The notes under the pieces are model-generated. The model did not search any database. It saw only the letters and a program-made list of their open reading frames with translations, and was not told the DNA's origin. A stretch of DNA of 64,000 nucleotides from a virus, in the IMG/VR virus record IMGVR_UViG_3300032241_000649, positions 24,723 to 88,722 of that record. One strand, 5' to 3'. Both the position numbers and the translations under genes were made by a program. Below are positions 15,334 to 22,971 of the stretch, piece by piece (the stretch's first letter is position 1; every line of letters starts with the position of its first letter).

Positions 15334-15989
15334 AGTGAGCGCCTCTTAGTTCTACTCTTTGTCTGCTCAACAGGAACACCTTGAACTACACGGCGATCAG
15401 AAGTAAACGATGTTGTACCAGTTTCCCCAACCTTTTCCTCACGTCCCTTAGGATAGTGAGTAAGACGCCCTGATGTAGCAAAGTTTTTATTACCAGGATG
15501 TGGTTGGTTTTCAAGATTAAATACAGGACCGCCAGCCTTACGACTTGCTGCTATGTCTTTCTTCTTAGCCTTATACTTTTCACTTTCAATAGCGTGTACA
15601 CGAGCCCAACCGCGCTCTTCATGTGTGCGCTCTTCATCAGGCTTAGTTGCTCCACCAGCTAATGTTGCTAGATGGTTAACAATCTCACCGTGACTATAAT
15701 AAACAGATGCATTTTCTGGTCTAAAGTTTCCACGATCAAATGTGTAATGAGGAGCTGCAGTTTCCCAAGCTACTCTCTTAGCATTTTGTGCACTACGACC
15801 ATAGATAGGCCCAATGTGTTCTTTAGTTAGGAATGTCATTCCCTCTTTATCAACTGGTGTTGGAGTAGAATCATGGGGTGCAGTAAACGTGCCAGCACCA
15901 AAACGAGGACTACTACCAGCATCTTCTGGAATAGGAAAGCTGTGCTCTTTTTTATTAGAGATACGGCGATTAGATACGTTATCTGACAT
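15330..15989 (-). CDS. hypothetical, mostly disordered protein
   Basis: 219 residues from ATG 15989, with AGGTGG five bases upstream; the GTG at 15998 is less likely. Charged and Gly/Pro-rich, ending in a very basic tail (EQTKSRTKRRSL). It may bind nucleic acid or be a minor virion protein. Not recognised. Confidence 0.6.
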   Translation of the reverse strand: MSDNVSNRRISNKKEHSFPIPEDAGSSPRFGAGTFTAPHDSTPTPVDKEGMTFLTKEHIGPIYGRSAQNAKRVAWETAAPHYTFDRGNFRPENASVYYSHGEIVNHLATLAGGATKPDEERTHEERGWARVHAIESEKYKAKKKDIAASRKAGGPVFNLENQPHPGNKNFATSGRLTHYPKGREEKVGETGTTSFTSDRRVVQGVPVEQTKSRTKRRSL

Positions 15990-16534
15990 TATTTCCACCT
16001 AGGTTTCAAGTGAGTAAAATACTGAGCCGTACGAGGGTTAAACTCTGCTGGTACGTTAGCAGAGATGTTTGCTTTGCCATCATTGACAAGATGTGGGGCT
16101 GGAGCAAGGGCAGCTTGTGGCGCATACCTAGGAGTATCCATGGTAATCCCACCATCTGTATCAACAAACTTAAACTTCTTTGGATTAAGACGGCGATCTG
16201 GTTCTAATCCTTCAGGCCACATATAGGAACCCGGATCAATGCGCTCACCTTTGTGAACTCCGCGCTGATACGCACGTTGGTTCTGTCGGTTCTTAAGAGA
16301 ATCTAATACTGTATCTGAAACTGCATAAGGCTTGCCTTTATCATCACGACGTGATCGAATAGATCCTAGATAGCCATCTGGATATTCTGCCTGAGGAGCA
16401 CGACCGACGCCCATGCGTAGGAAGTCCATGCCAGAACGAGGAACAACGGGAGTACCGCCACCACCTGTAGTGGTGTACGCTCCGATGTAACCGCTAGCAC
16501 CGAGGTACTGCCAGTTTTGATGCGATTCAGCCAT
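15989..16534 (-). CDS. hypothetical protein
   Basis: 181 residues with an aromatic N-terminus (HQNWQYLGASGYIGAYTTTG), basic middle and Pro/Ala-rich end. It ends in TAATG with the next gene. Starts behind AAGGAG after the terminator at 16577-16601, so it is probably the first gene of this operon. Function unknown. Confidence 0.6.
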   Translation of the reverse strand: MAESHQNWQYLGASGYIGAYTTTGGGGTPVVPRSGMDFLRMGVGRAPQAEYPDGYLGSIRSRRDDKGKPYAVSDTVLDSLKNRQNQRAYQRGVHKGERIDPGSYMWPEGLEPDRRLNPKKFKFVDTDGGITMDTPRYAPQAALAPAPHLVNDGKANISANVPAEFNPRTAQYFTHLKPRWK

Positions 16535-16576
16535 TTAGTACTCCTTAGACCCCCACAGTATACCCTTAAAAGCAAA

Positions 16577-16601
16577 GAGCCGGGGTGTAATTCCCCGGCT
16601 C
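16577..16601 (-). terminator. intrinsic terminator after the membrane-protein gene
   Basis: GAGCCGGGG / CCCCGGCTC (9-bp perfect stem, 7-base loop), followed on the - strand by TTTGCTTTTA. It ends the lysis-region transcripts ahead of the 15989-16534 gene. Confidence 0.85.
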
Positions 16602-16617
16602 GTTACTTTAACAGGAC

Positions 16618-16905
16618 TTACTTTGCTGCGTTAGCGAGCGCCTTTTGGGCGTCTGATACTGCAGCGGTTGCTACTGAACTCAAAGCAGCAGTTGTTGCTG
16701 CATCCAAGTGTTCCTTCTTAGCTAGGTCATTGACCGAAGCCTTAGGATTAAAGCGGGCAAGTACAGGACCAATTACACCGACTACAGCAGCCCATAGGAC
16801 GTGCTTTAGGTTGTGGTTACCTGTCTGGTAGATTGCAACAGCAGATGCTGCAGTTGCGTAAACATAGTGCTCTACGAGTAGCTTTTCTGATTGTGGTAGC
16901 TTCAT
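16618..16905 (-). CDS. small membrane protein, candidate holin
   Basis: 95 residues. Two hydrophobic segments (VYATAASAVAIYQTG at about 14-28 and VLWAAVVGVIGPVLARF at about 36-52) are followed by an Ala-rich amphipathic helical tail. Size, topology and position next to the endolysin fit a holin, but two other small membrane proteins in the cassette compete for that role. Confidence 0.5.
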   Translation of the reverse strand: MKLPQSEKLLVEHYVYATAASAVAIYQTGNHNLKHVLWAAVVGVIGPVLARFNPKASVNDLAKKEHLDAATTAALSSVATAAVSDAQKALANAAK

Positions 16906-16908
16906 GAT

Positions 16909-17145
16909 TTATTTTCCTTCTGTTGTGGTTACATTGTTTACGTAAGGTGTAACAATATGGGACTCAGCCTGAACATTAGGCTGAGAAGAAGAAAAAGACG
17001 GACTAGCAGATCCAGCTAATGCAGCTGAGATTGCAAGACCTATATGCTTCACATCCGGTGTAAAGCCAGAGTTAGCCCAGGCTGTAAAGCCGGCCGTACT
17101 AGCGATTCCCATAGACACAGGACTTTTGAAGTTAAACTTGAGCAT
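16909..17145 (-). CDS. small membrane/secreted protein of the lysis region
   Basis: 78 residues with hydrophobic stretches GIASTAGFTAWANSG and HIGLAISAALAGSA and a Ser/Thr/Asn-rich tail. It lies directly downstream of the promoter at 17165-17193 with AAGGAGG as SD. Could be a holin or antiholin partner of the 16618 gene. Confidence 0.45.
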   Translation of the reverse strand: MLKFNFKSPVSMGIASTAGFTAWANSGFTPDVKHIGLAISAALAGSASPSFSSSQPNVQAESHIVTPYVNNVTTTEGK

Positions 17146-17164
17146 ATCTTCCTCCTTACTAACT

Positions 17165-17193
17165 ATTATATACTAAACAGATTGCCAATGCAA
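17165..17193 (-). promoter_or_regulatory. promoter TTGCAT-N17-TATAAT on the - strand
   Basis: TTGCAT (17193-17188), 17 bases and a perfect TATAAT (17170-17165) precede the gene starting at 17145. The same hexamer pair and spacing recurs at 30102-30130, suggesting a shared phage promoter class. Confidence 0.65.
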
Positions 17194-17194
17194 A

Positions 17195-17524
17195 TTATGG
17201 ACTGGTGTCCTTTACCCCCATATGATCCATGATTAAGGTCACATGGCGACGTAGCTCTTCAATATGACCATGAGTGGCCTGATCAAGCTTGAGGTCCTTA
17301 GTAATTATACGCCTATCTTCATCCCCAGAACGATTTGTAGCGTTAAGAATAAGGCCAGAGAGCAAAATTGATTCTAAGGAAACTATCAGGGTTAAAAGAC
17401 CATAGGGAAATGCCTCAATAGACAGTATTATCCAAGTACCCCACCATAGTAGATGGAATAAAAAGAACCAGGGTGAACCAAAAGATACTGCAGCCCAGTC
17501 TGAGAGTTTTTGGAATAACTTCAT
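17195..17524 (-). CDS. DUF1003-like membrane protein, candidate holin
   Basis: 109 residues. Two transmembrane segments (PWFFLFHLLWWGTWIILSI and FPYGLLTLIVSLESILLSGL) followed by NATNRSGDEDRRIITKDLKLD, which resembles the 'SQNRQAxRDR...D' pattern of DUF1003 proteins, then a cytoplasmic helix. It overlaps the endolysin stop by ATGA, so it is translated with it. That coupling makes it the best holin candidate by position; DUF1003 itself has no proven lysis role. Confidence 0.55.
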   Translation of the reverse strand: MKLFQKLSDWAAVSFGSPWFFLFHLLWWGTWIILSIEAFPYGLLTLIVSLESILLSGLILNATNRSGDEDRRIITKDLKLDQATHGHIEELRRHVTLIMDHMGVKDTSP

Positions 17525-18390
17525 GAACCTGCCTTAGCTACCATAGAAGTGTAAGTAAATGGGCCTAGTATCTTTTGTTTCTTCTCTGAAGCTAATCCTG
17601 GATACTTAGATTGATATACGGGAATAAGGGCAATTTCAGCATCGTTAAGAACATTAGAGACAAGATTTGCTGGAAGTAATCCTGCATTAGCTAGCGCTCT
17701 AGCTACAATAAGTTCAGCTGTTCCTTTAGCCCCAATCTTAAATGCAGAAGATCCTGGAAATGGTGGGGCAGCAATAACTGTAGTTTTAGATGGTGGTGTT
17801 GTAGAGGTAGTGTTATGAATACCAGCAACGCCTGCACCACCCAAAGCTGTAACTCCAGCAACACCTGTAGCTAAGCCTCTATTATTTAAAGCTTTACTTG
17901 AAGCAGGCTTAACTGCACTAGGGTACTTGGGACGAACGATTGCCATAACTCCTAGGTATGGACGGTGACGCCTAAATACTCCAATGCCGTTTGCTTGACT
18001 ACCTGTAGCATGATCTGGGCTAGTATTAGCTTCAATCGTAGTGATGCCGTCAGAGCTTGCGCCCTCAATAATACCAACATGCTCTGCTTGCCCATTGCCA
18101 GAGAAGTTAAAGAATACTAGGTCTCCTGGTTGTCCAGAATACTTACCTACTACTTGACCATTCTTTTGAAAATGTGCAAGACCGGCAGGGCAATAACTGA
18201 ATCCTTTTTCAGTTTCAGCAGCAACTAAAGCTGATAAACCTTTTTGTGCAAACACCCAGCTAACAAACATGGCGCAGTAAGGTTGGTTTGGAACACCGTA
18301 CCAACTACCATAAGGATTCTCGTTATTAGGGCCTTCAATAAATCCTAACTGACCTTGTGCCTCTAATACAATATCTAAACCGCTACTCAT
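17521..18390 (-). CDS. CHAP-domain endolysin
   Basis: 289 residues. The CHAP (NlpC/P60-like) amidase/endopeptidase domain spans about 1-155, with catalytic C39 (PYCAMFVSWVF), H104 (AEHVGIIEG) and E120 (TTIEANTS). A Thr/Pro/Ala-rich linker is followed by a C-terminal domain (about 215-289) that may bind the cell wall. It cleaves peptidoglycan at the end of infection. No signal peptide is seen, so a holin is expected. SD GGAGG lies directly before ATG 18390. Confidence 0.85.
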   Translation of the reverse strand: MSSGLDIVLEAQGQLGFIEGPNNENPYGSWYGVPNQPYCAMFVSWVFAQKGLSALVAAETEKGFSYCPAGLAHFQKNGQVVGKYSGQPGDLVFFNFSGNGQAEHVGIIEGASSDGITTIEANTSPDHATGSQANGIGVFRRHRPYLGVMAIVRPKYPSAVKPASSKALNNRGLATGVAGVTALGGAGVAGIHNTTSTTPPSKTTVIAAPPFPGSSAFKIGAKGTAELIVARALANAGLLPANLVSNVLNDAEIALIPVYQSKYPGLASEKKQKILGPFTYTSMVAKAGS

Positions 18391-18814
18391 ATGTCACCTC
18401 CGCTGCAGGATCTGTCCCTGTCTTGCGATATCTAAATGTTTCCCATAAAGGAGCTGGAATCTCATGTATACCGAAGCGTGTACGATGATGAGCTTCACAA
18501 AGAACCTCTAGGTTTCCTGGAGATTCAATCCACTTCTGGAAGTCCTCATCTTTTTCAAAATGTAATCCAAATGCTTTCTCAACTTTAACAGGATCTATAT
18601 TGTTGATTTGACTAAATTCTATGTGGCTGTGATGAAGTTCAGGGCCACCGGAGCATAAATCATCATCAATTATGCACTTCCATAGACCTTGCTTTTTAAT
18701 CCTAACCTTAGCTTGATTGAACAAATGATAGTGTGGGTCTGATTCACGAGGCTCATGGGCGGGAACGGATATAGCCAAGTGAAGGTTCATCTTCTGTGTG
18801 TGTGCGTCTGTCAC
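18383..18814 (-). CDS. HNH-like endonuclease fold protein
   Basis: 143 residues. KCIIDDDLCSGG (two Cys), ELHHSHIEF and GNLEVLCEAHHR give the Cys/His ligands and the His-Asn-His order of an HNH/treble-clef nuclease. GTG 18814 overlaps the preceding stop (GTGA). Placed between endolysin and amidase genes, it may be a free-standing homing-type endonuclease or a DNA-processing enzyme. Activity unproven. Confidence 0.6.
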   Translation of the reverse strand: MTDAHTQKMNLHLAISVPAHEPRESDPHYHLFNQAKVRIKKQGLWKCIIDDDLCSGGPELHHSHIEFSQINNIDPVKVEKAFGLHFEKDEDFQKWIESPGNLEVLCEAHHRTRFGIHEIPAPLWETFRYRKTGTDPAAEVTYE

Positions 18815-19290
18815 TGGTAGATCAACCTTTCTGCTAAATCTCCTGGAGTTACAAGGTTAACTGGTTTATTAATTAAAGTGAAGCCTGCCTTATCATAGGC
18901 CTCAGCCACTAATTCAGAACAGATATAGCCTTGACGCTTTGATAGCTTATTCCATAGCTTTACTGGTGGAATGCGTAGTCCAACAATACGAAGAAAAATT
19001 GTAAAAATATCTAAGAAACCATAAGGCTTGCCTATTTGAGCTATGGCATAGTCTACAATTGCTGCACGACGGTCTTCTGTAATCTTTTCGTGTTTATTCC
19101 ATGCAATATGTGTATAGTTACTGGCTTTACCAAAGCTAACTCCTACAGGCCTAGCTTCTATAAGTACGTCACCTTCAATGCAAATTACAGCATGATTCCA
19201 TCGGCTTAGTGTTACTACCCGAATTAACTTACCTACTATGCCGTTGGTTTTAACCACGCCATAGTCACCAGGACGAGGCGTGTATGACAT
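18811..19290 (-). CDS. permuted papain-like (YiiX/C92 NlpC/P60-type) hydrolase
   Basis: 159 residues. RPGDYGVVKTNG, SRWNHAVICIEGDVLIEA (His) and GYICSELVAEAYDKAG (catalytic Cys) follow the circularly permuted NlpC/P60 order of YiiX-like proteins. It probably cleaves or transfers an amide or lipid bond; a wall-hydrolase role in lysis is suggested by its neighbours. No signal peptide. Starts in TAATG with the preceding membrane protein. Confidence 0.7.
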   Translation of the reverse strand: MSYTPRPGDYGVVKTNGIVGKLIRVVTLSRWNHAVICIEGDVLIEARPVGVSFGKASNYTHIAWNKHEKITEDRRAAIVDYAIAQIGKPYGFLDIFTIFLRIVGLRIPPVKLWNKLSKRQGYICSELVAEAYDKAGFTLINKPVNLVTPGDLAERLIYQ

Positions 19291-19553
19291 TATTCTGCTC
19301 CGTCGTCTACGTGCTGTTCGAAACGACCTTCTAGCTTAGCTACCTTTAAAGCAATTTTTTCTTGGTTAGTTTTAAGGTCTCTAAGAATAGGAAGAACTTC
19401 TAAATTAATCTTATCATTGAGAGATGTGCCGTGGTTAGGCTTCAACTCTGATAGGTAGTGTTTAATGATCCAACGGAATGCAAAACCAAAAGCACCTAGA
19501 ATAGCAATGGCTGCAGAGATTCCTTGCAGAACGTTAATTGTATTAGTGCTCAC
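19290..19553 (-). CDS. single-pass membrane protein with coiled coil
   Basis: 87 residues from GTG 19553 (GGAGA upstream). One N-terminal transmembrane segment (GISAAIAILGAFGFAFRWII) is followed by a charged coiled coil (ILRDLKTNQEKIALKVAKLEG). The layout is frequent for lysis-region membrane proteins of actinophages. First gene of the lysis cassette after the terminator at 19569-19613. Confidence 0.55.
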   Translation of the reverse strand: MSTNTINVLQGISAAIAILGAFGFAFRWIIKHYLSELKPNHGTSLNDKINLEVLPILRDLKTNQEKIALKVAKLEGRFEQHVDDGAE

Positions 19554-19568
19554 TATGTATCTCCAATA

Positions 19569-19613
19569 AAATAAGCCGGCGTATGCACATAGTATGCATT
19601 ACACCGACTTATT
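19569..19613 (-). terminator. long hairpin terminator before the lysis cassette
   Basis: On the - strand the RNA forms a long stem (AATAAGTCGGTGTA... / ...TACGCCGGCTTATT with two G-U pairs and a short inner helix) followed by a T-rich TTATTTTATT. It separates the metallophosphoesterase gene from the lysis genes. Confidence 0.75.
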
Positions 19614-19630
19614 TGTACTGTTAAATGTGA

Positions 19631-20779
19631 TTACTTAAGTGTACTTACAATTTCCTGACCGCGGTACATAGTCTTACCTTTATGTATATGCACCTGATCA
19701 AAGTGAAAACTGTCATCATCACCATCTTTAAAGAAGATAACGCTTACGCCTTGCTGCCAGTTCTCAAAATACTGAAGCGCATTGCCCTTGACATCCACAC
19801 CACCCTTAACGGAGGGAACTGCTCCATCCACGCGGCATAAGCATCCAGGTGAGAAAGAGACACTCTTGATAGCGTTATCACGATCAAATACTGTCTTACT
19901 TTGCTGTTCCATACGATGCGTATGGCCGAATAGCGTAGAAATATTTGGATTTGAATTAGCGTACTGAGCTGCTGTAGACCCAGAGCTATTAGCACGATCG
20001 CCATGCATAGCACGGAGGCGCTTATTAATCCAGTGAGCTGCTGCTGGATAACCATCAATGAACTCAACTCCTAACTCGTCGCAACGTAGTAGGTTCTGTA
20101 AACTGTTTACAGGCCATGAATCTGGCATGTTTGCAACCTTAAGACCATAGGCAGCTGCCGCATTAGTGTTGATGAAACGGTTTAGTCGCTTATCGTGGTT
20201 ACCCTCAAGAAGGATAATACGGGCATCTACCCCAGCTTCAGCACGCTGTTGGGCAAGGAACATATGTCCTCGGTCAATTGCTTTCTGTGCAGTGTGTGCA
20301 AACACAGCCTCTTGCTCATAGGTACCATACATAGGGAGATCTAAGAAATCCCCGAGGTTAATTACCTGCGCAAGAGGGTGGCCATGGTCTAGTCCTACAA
20401 CTTGTAGGGCTACGTCCATAGCATCCTCATCATGAAACGGATCTAGTGTACCGTCTTCTTGCATACGGTAACCAATTTGTGGATCAGGAAGAGCAACTGC
20501 AACCTTCCAGTCGCTACTGACTAGAGCAGGTGTGCGAACTTTTGGTTGTACTACGGTAGGAGCAGCCTGTTGCACTGGCTGCCACTTAGGACCTTCGCTC
20601 CATTTAGGAGAAAGAATAATTTTAGTATCATCGGGGTTGTTAGATAGGCTAACTTTACTGATCTTACCCACATCTTCTGGGGTGAGACCATTAGCCTTAA
20701 GAAGTTTTTCAATAGAGTTAATACCTGTAGATGCTACCGCATCTGTCTTCGCATCTCCGTAAGCATCACTTAGCGACAT
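19631..20779 (-). CDS. metallophosphoesterase
   Basis: 382 residues. Calcineurin-like motifs in order: DPQIGY, GDFLD, GNHDKR, a central MHGD, and GHTHR. The ~90-residue N-terminal extension is not conserved in the family and may bind DNA. Phage members include nucleases and phosphodiesterases acting on DNA ends or nucleotides. ATG 20779 has AGGAG upstream; a GTG six bases earlier is possible. Overlaps the preceding small gene. Confidence 0.8.
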   Translation of the reverse strand: MSLSDAYGDAKTDAVASTGINSIEKLLKANGLTPEDVGKISKVSLSNNPDDTKIILSPKWSEGPKWQPVQQAAPTVVQPKVRTPALVSSDWKVAVALPDPQIGYRMQEDGTLDPFHDEDAMDVALQVVGLDHGHPLAQVINLGDFLDLPMYGTYEQEAVFAHTAQKAIDRGHMFLAQQRAEAGVDARIILLEGNHDKRLNRFINTNAAAAYGLKVANMPDSWPVNSLQNLLRCDELGVEFIDGYPAAAHWINKRLRAMHGDRANSSGSTAAQYANSNPNISTLFGHTHRMEQQSKTVFDRDNAIKSVSFSPGCLCRVDGAVPSVKGGVDVKGNALQYFENWQQGVSVIFFKDGDDDSFHFDQVHIHKGKTMYRGQEIVSTLK

Positions 20780-21000
20780 CCGCACTCTCCTACTCTATGG
20801 GTACGGAGCGATGTAATACTAAAGGTGGCCCCGGCATCCTTGTATAAATTAAAAAGACTTTTGTTTGAGAAGTCATCATCTGAGATAGAGGATATAAATG
20901 CTTCTTTATCATCACCAGTAAACTGGTTGCCCCATTCAGCTACAACACAGCGGTTAGCTGCTACATCTTGTTTTGCTTTTTCATACAGTTTATCTAACAT
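20770..21000 (-). CDS. small helix-turn-helix-like protein
   Basis: 76 residues. The C-terminal part YKDAGATFSITSLRTHRVGECGCR looks like a short DNA-binding motif often seen in actinophage genes beside a metallophosphoesterase. The N-terminus is helical. It overlaps the metallophosphoesterase gene, suggesting joint function. Exact role unknown. Confidence 0.55.
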   Translation of the reverse strand: MLDKLYEKAKQDVAANRCVVAEWGNQFTGDDKEAFISSISDDDFSNKSLFNLYKDAGATFSITSLRTHRVGECGCR

Positions 21001-21016
21001 TGCGCCTCCTGTTAAG

Positions 21017-21046
21017 AATAGGACCTGAAGTTAATCAGGTCCTATT
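21017..21046 (-). terminator. perfect 12-bp hairpin, likely terminator
   Basis: AATAGGACCTGA / TCAGGTCCTATT with a 6-base loop, followed on the - strand by TTCTTAAC. It would stop transcription of the gene at 21064-21423. The predicted start of the promoter at 21051-21080 falls inside it, so transcripts from that promoter lack the full stem. Confidence 0.7.
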
Positions 21047-21050
21047 ATCT

Positions 21051-21080
21051 ATTATAACATATTTTAGTATGAAGTGCCAA
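21051..21080 (-). promoter_or_regulatory. promoter TTGGCA-N18-TATAAT on the - strand
   Basis: TTGGCA (21080-21075) lies in the last codons of the 21064-21423 gene; after 18 bases comes TATAAT (21056-21051). It would drive the gene starting at 21000, whose SD (AGGAGG) follows. Confidence 0.65.
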
Positions 21081-21423
21081 TTCCTTGATCAAAGCTTTGT
21101 GTGCTTCGGACCACTGATGGGGAGACAATACGACCATTAGCTTGAGTTGCTGCTGCTGATGGTTCTGTCTGCTTCATATAACGACCCTTGATTGTGTGAG
21201 CTGCACCCATCTTCTCCATTGCTGGAGTCTGTTGTACATTCGCACGATTTGCTTTTGTGCCAGGAGCTGTTGGATCTCCAGCTGCTGTGTTCTTCTTACC
21301 CATAAGTGTTCCTGATGCTGGCTTTGAAGACGGTGAAGTAAACTTCAATGCTTCGCGGCCCATTGAGGAACGGCCTTGTGTATTTTCTGCAGCTACTGCT
21401 GCATCCAAGTCTGACTTTGCCAT
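21064..21423 (-). CDS. disordered hypothetical protein
   Basis: 119 residues, rich in Ala, Ser, Thr, Gly and Lys (SSKPASGTLMGKKNTAAGDP), no hydrophobic core. Composition similar to the unknown proteins at 13-16 kb. Possibly a virion-associated or unstructured accessory protein. Confidence 0.55.
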   Translation of the reverse strand: MAKSDLDAAVAAENTQGRSSMGREALKFTSPSSKPASGTLMGKKNTAAGDPTAPGTKANRANVQQTPAMEKMGAAHTIKGRYMKQTEPSAAATQANGRIVSPSVVRSTQSFDQGIGTSY

Positions 21424-21465
21424 GTTGGTACCTAACTGTTAGAGAGCTCTTGTTCTAAGGGTATA

Positions 21466-21747
21466 TCAAATGGAGAAAATTGTAAATACTATTGCAGAGA
21501 TCTTTCCATCCCTTGAATCCACGGTGGTAAACCCTGGGATACAGGCGAGACGCATACCTCTAGGGGCTACATAGCCACTAGCGATAGCAATTGACTTTAC
21601 CGCCTGGTTTACTGCTGAAGCGCCTACGGCGCGTACTTTTACCTGGGGAGACTCATATAGAGCGTGTGCAATAGCTGAGCCTAACGATTGAGCGCTAGAA
21701 CCGGCACCTGCACGCAGGATGTTTTCTTCTTCTTTTACTTCGTTCAC
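21466..21747 (-). CDS. SpoVS-like (Alba-superfamily) protein
   Basis: 93 residues from GTG 21747. The segment KVRAVGASAVNQAVKSIAIA followed by GYVAPRGMRLACIPGFT matches the SpoVS family pattern (AIGAGALNQAVKAIAIARGY, then PxxIPAF). SpoVS proteins are small Alba-like nucleic-acid-binding regulators first known from sporulating bacilli. Here it may bind phage or host nucleic acid. The C-terminus lacks long extensions. Confidence 0.75.
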   Translation of the reverse strand: MNEVKEEENILRAGAGSSAQSLGSAIAHALYESPQVKVRAVGASAVNQAVKSIAIASGYVAPRGMRLACIPGFTTVDSRDGKISAIVFTIFSI

Positions 21748-21796
21748 GAGTTGTAGTCCTTTAGGTTCGATTTGTATGCCCGCCTAATGGAATATA

Positions 21797-22144
21797 TTAC
21801 GGTGTATCGCCGTATCCCGCATCCCTAAGTAGTTTTACAAAATCTTCTAGTCTAAGGATGGTCACCCATTCCCCTATATTGACCTCTCCCTGCCCGTTTA
21901 AGCGGAGAACAGCAACGGGTAGGTCTTTACCATTAGACCGATCCTTAAGCTGCTTAATGACCGTGCTAGGGCTGAAATCTTTGCGAGCTTTAACCTCCCA
22001 GTCAATGCCCACAGTGCCGGTAATATCTGTACCAGGGCGACCAGCTCCAGTAGACTCAGCAAAAGGAAACCCATGCTCAGCTAAATAATTCGCTACAACC
22101 TTTTGGGAACGATAGCCCCTATGCTTTCGTGATTGACTGGGCAC
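21797..22144 (-). CDS. PD-(D/E)XK nuclease, Holliday-junction resolvase-like
   Basis: 115 residues from GTG 22144 (GGAG upstream). GYRSQKVVANYLAEHGFPFA, then GRPGTDITG (D) and DWEVKARK (E-x-K), give the archaeal Hjc-like PD-(D/E)XK core. Such enzymes resolve four-way junctions formed in phage recombination and packaging. Overlaps the preceding coiled-coil gene. Two other nucleases of the same superfamily lie within 2.7 kb. Confidence 0.7.
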   Translation of the reverse strand: MPSQSRKHRGYRSQKVVANYLAEHGFPFAESTGAGRPGTDITGTVGIDWEVKARKDFSPSTVIKQLKDRSNGKDLPVAVLRLNGQGEVNIGEWVTILRLEDFVKLLRDAGYGDTP

Positions 22145-22370
22145 TCTTGGTCTCCTCTAAGTAATCATCTAGGATCTTTTGGTTCTCGTGCAGTTCTTTC
22201 TTTAGTACCTCTACATCTTCTGGACTCATCTGATCCATATTCTCTAAGAGAATAGTCTTTCCCATTTCTAATCCGGCAGCAAATCTAGCCATGTTCTGCT
22301 TTTTGCGCTCCGCAAGAAAGGAAGTCTGCTCGGCCTTGCGTTCCGCAATCTTATCTTGTCTCTTACTCAT
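22119..22370 (-). CDS. small coiled-coil protein
   Basis: 83 residues, almost entirely charged helix (QDKIAERKAEQTSFLAERKK and EDVEVLKKELHENQKILDDY). Starts in a TAATG with the tiny zinc-type gene upstream and overlaps the resolvase gene. Possibly a structural partner of the neighbouring nucleases. Confidence 0.55.
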   Translation of the reverse strand: MSKRQDKIAERKAEQTSFLAERKKQNMARFAAGLEMGKTILLENMDQMSPEDVEVLKKELHENQKILDDYLEETKSAQSITKA

Positions 22371-22483
22371 TATAGTTCCTTCTCATACCCACATTTTGTG
22401 CATCTAACCTGCCACATAGACCATTTAGGATCAATGACTTCCCATAAGTAGTTAAAACAAAATAGATGTTTTAAACGTTTCAT
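22370..22483 (-). CDS. tiny Cys-knuckle protein
   Basis: 37 residues (LKHLFCFNYLWEVIDPKW then VRCTKCGYEKEL), with one CxxC and an additional Cys near the N-terminus; half a zinc ribbon. ATGA overlap at its start and TAATG at its end argue for real coupled translation. Confidence 0.5.
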   Translation of the reverse strand: MKRLKHLFCFNYLWEVIDPKWSMWQVRCTKCGYEKEL

Positions 22484-22971
22484 GTTGTAAACCTTCGGGA
22501 CCTTGAACGCATGCCGCCACCGTCTGATGTGCGGCGGGTAAGCTCACGAGATACAAGCTGTCCGTCTCTATCAATGTTCTCTGTACGAGTCTCTATGAGC
22601 TTACGGAATGCATACTTAACATCTAAGTCATGCTGTAGCGACTGAATGTTAGGGCTAGAACCAATGATAGCTTTTACAACTGACACACGGTCTGCGCCCT
22701 TAGCACCAGTCCAGTTAGCCATCATAGCGGCATCGGTAGCCTGTTTAAGAGCAGTTTCAGCCTCCCGCTCGTTAATGTCAGCAATAGCTTTAGCACCAGC
22801 TAGATGGGCGCTCCACTGTGTGTATTGAACGAAAAGGTCCATAAGACCTTCATCATCTAGCTCTGTAATATCTCTAGGCAAGCTAGGGATATCAAACTTA
22901 GGTTTAGGTGTTAGTGGAAACCCTAATTTATTTAGAGTATCTACCGCCCTATCAGATATAGAAAGACTCAC
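22480..22971 (-). CDS. hypothetical protein of the recombination cluster
   Basis: 163 residues from GTG 22971. Mostly helical (REAETALKQATDAAMMANW, then a TRTENIDRDGQLVSREL segment) and ends in an Arg-rich tail (GGGMRSRSRRFTT). It overlaps the Cas4-like nuclease gene by 20 bases. A similar helical protein often accompanies that nuclease in actinophages. Role unknown. Confidence 0.6.
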   Translation of the reverse strand: MSLSISDRAVDTLNKLGFPLTPKPKFDIPSLPRDITELDDEGLMDLFVQYTQWSAHLAGAKAIADINEREAETALKQATDAAMMANWTGAKGADRVSVVKAIIGSSPNIQSLQHDLDVKYAFRKLIETRTENIDRDGQLVSRELTRRTSDGGGMRSRSRRFTT

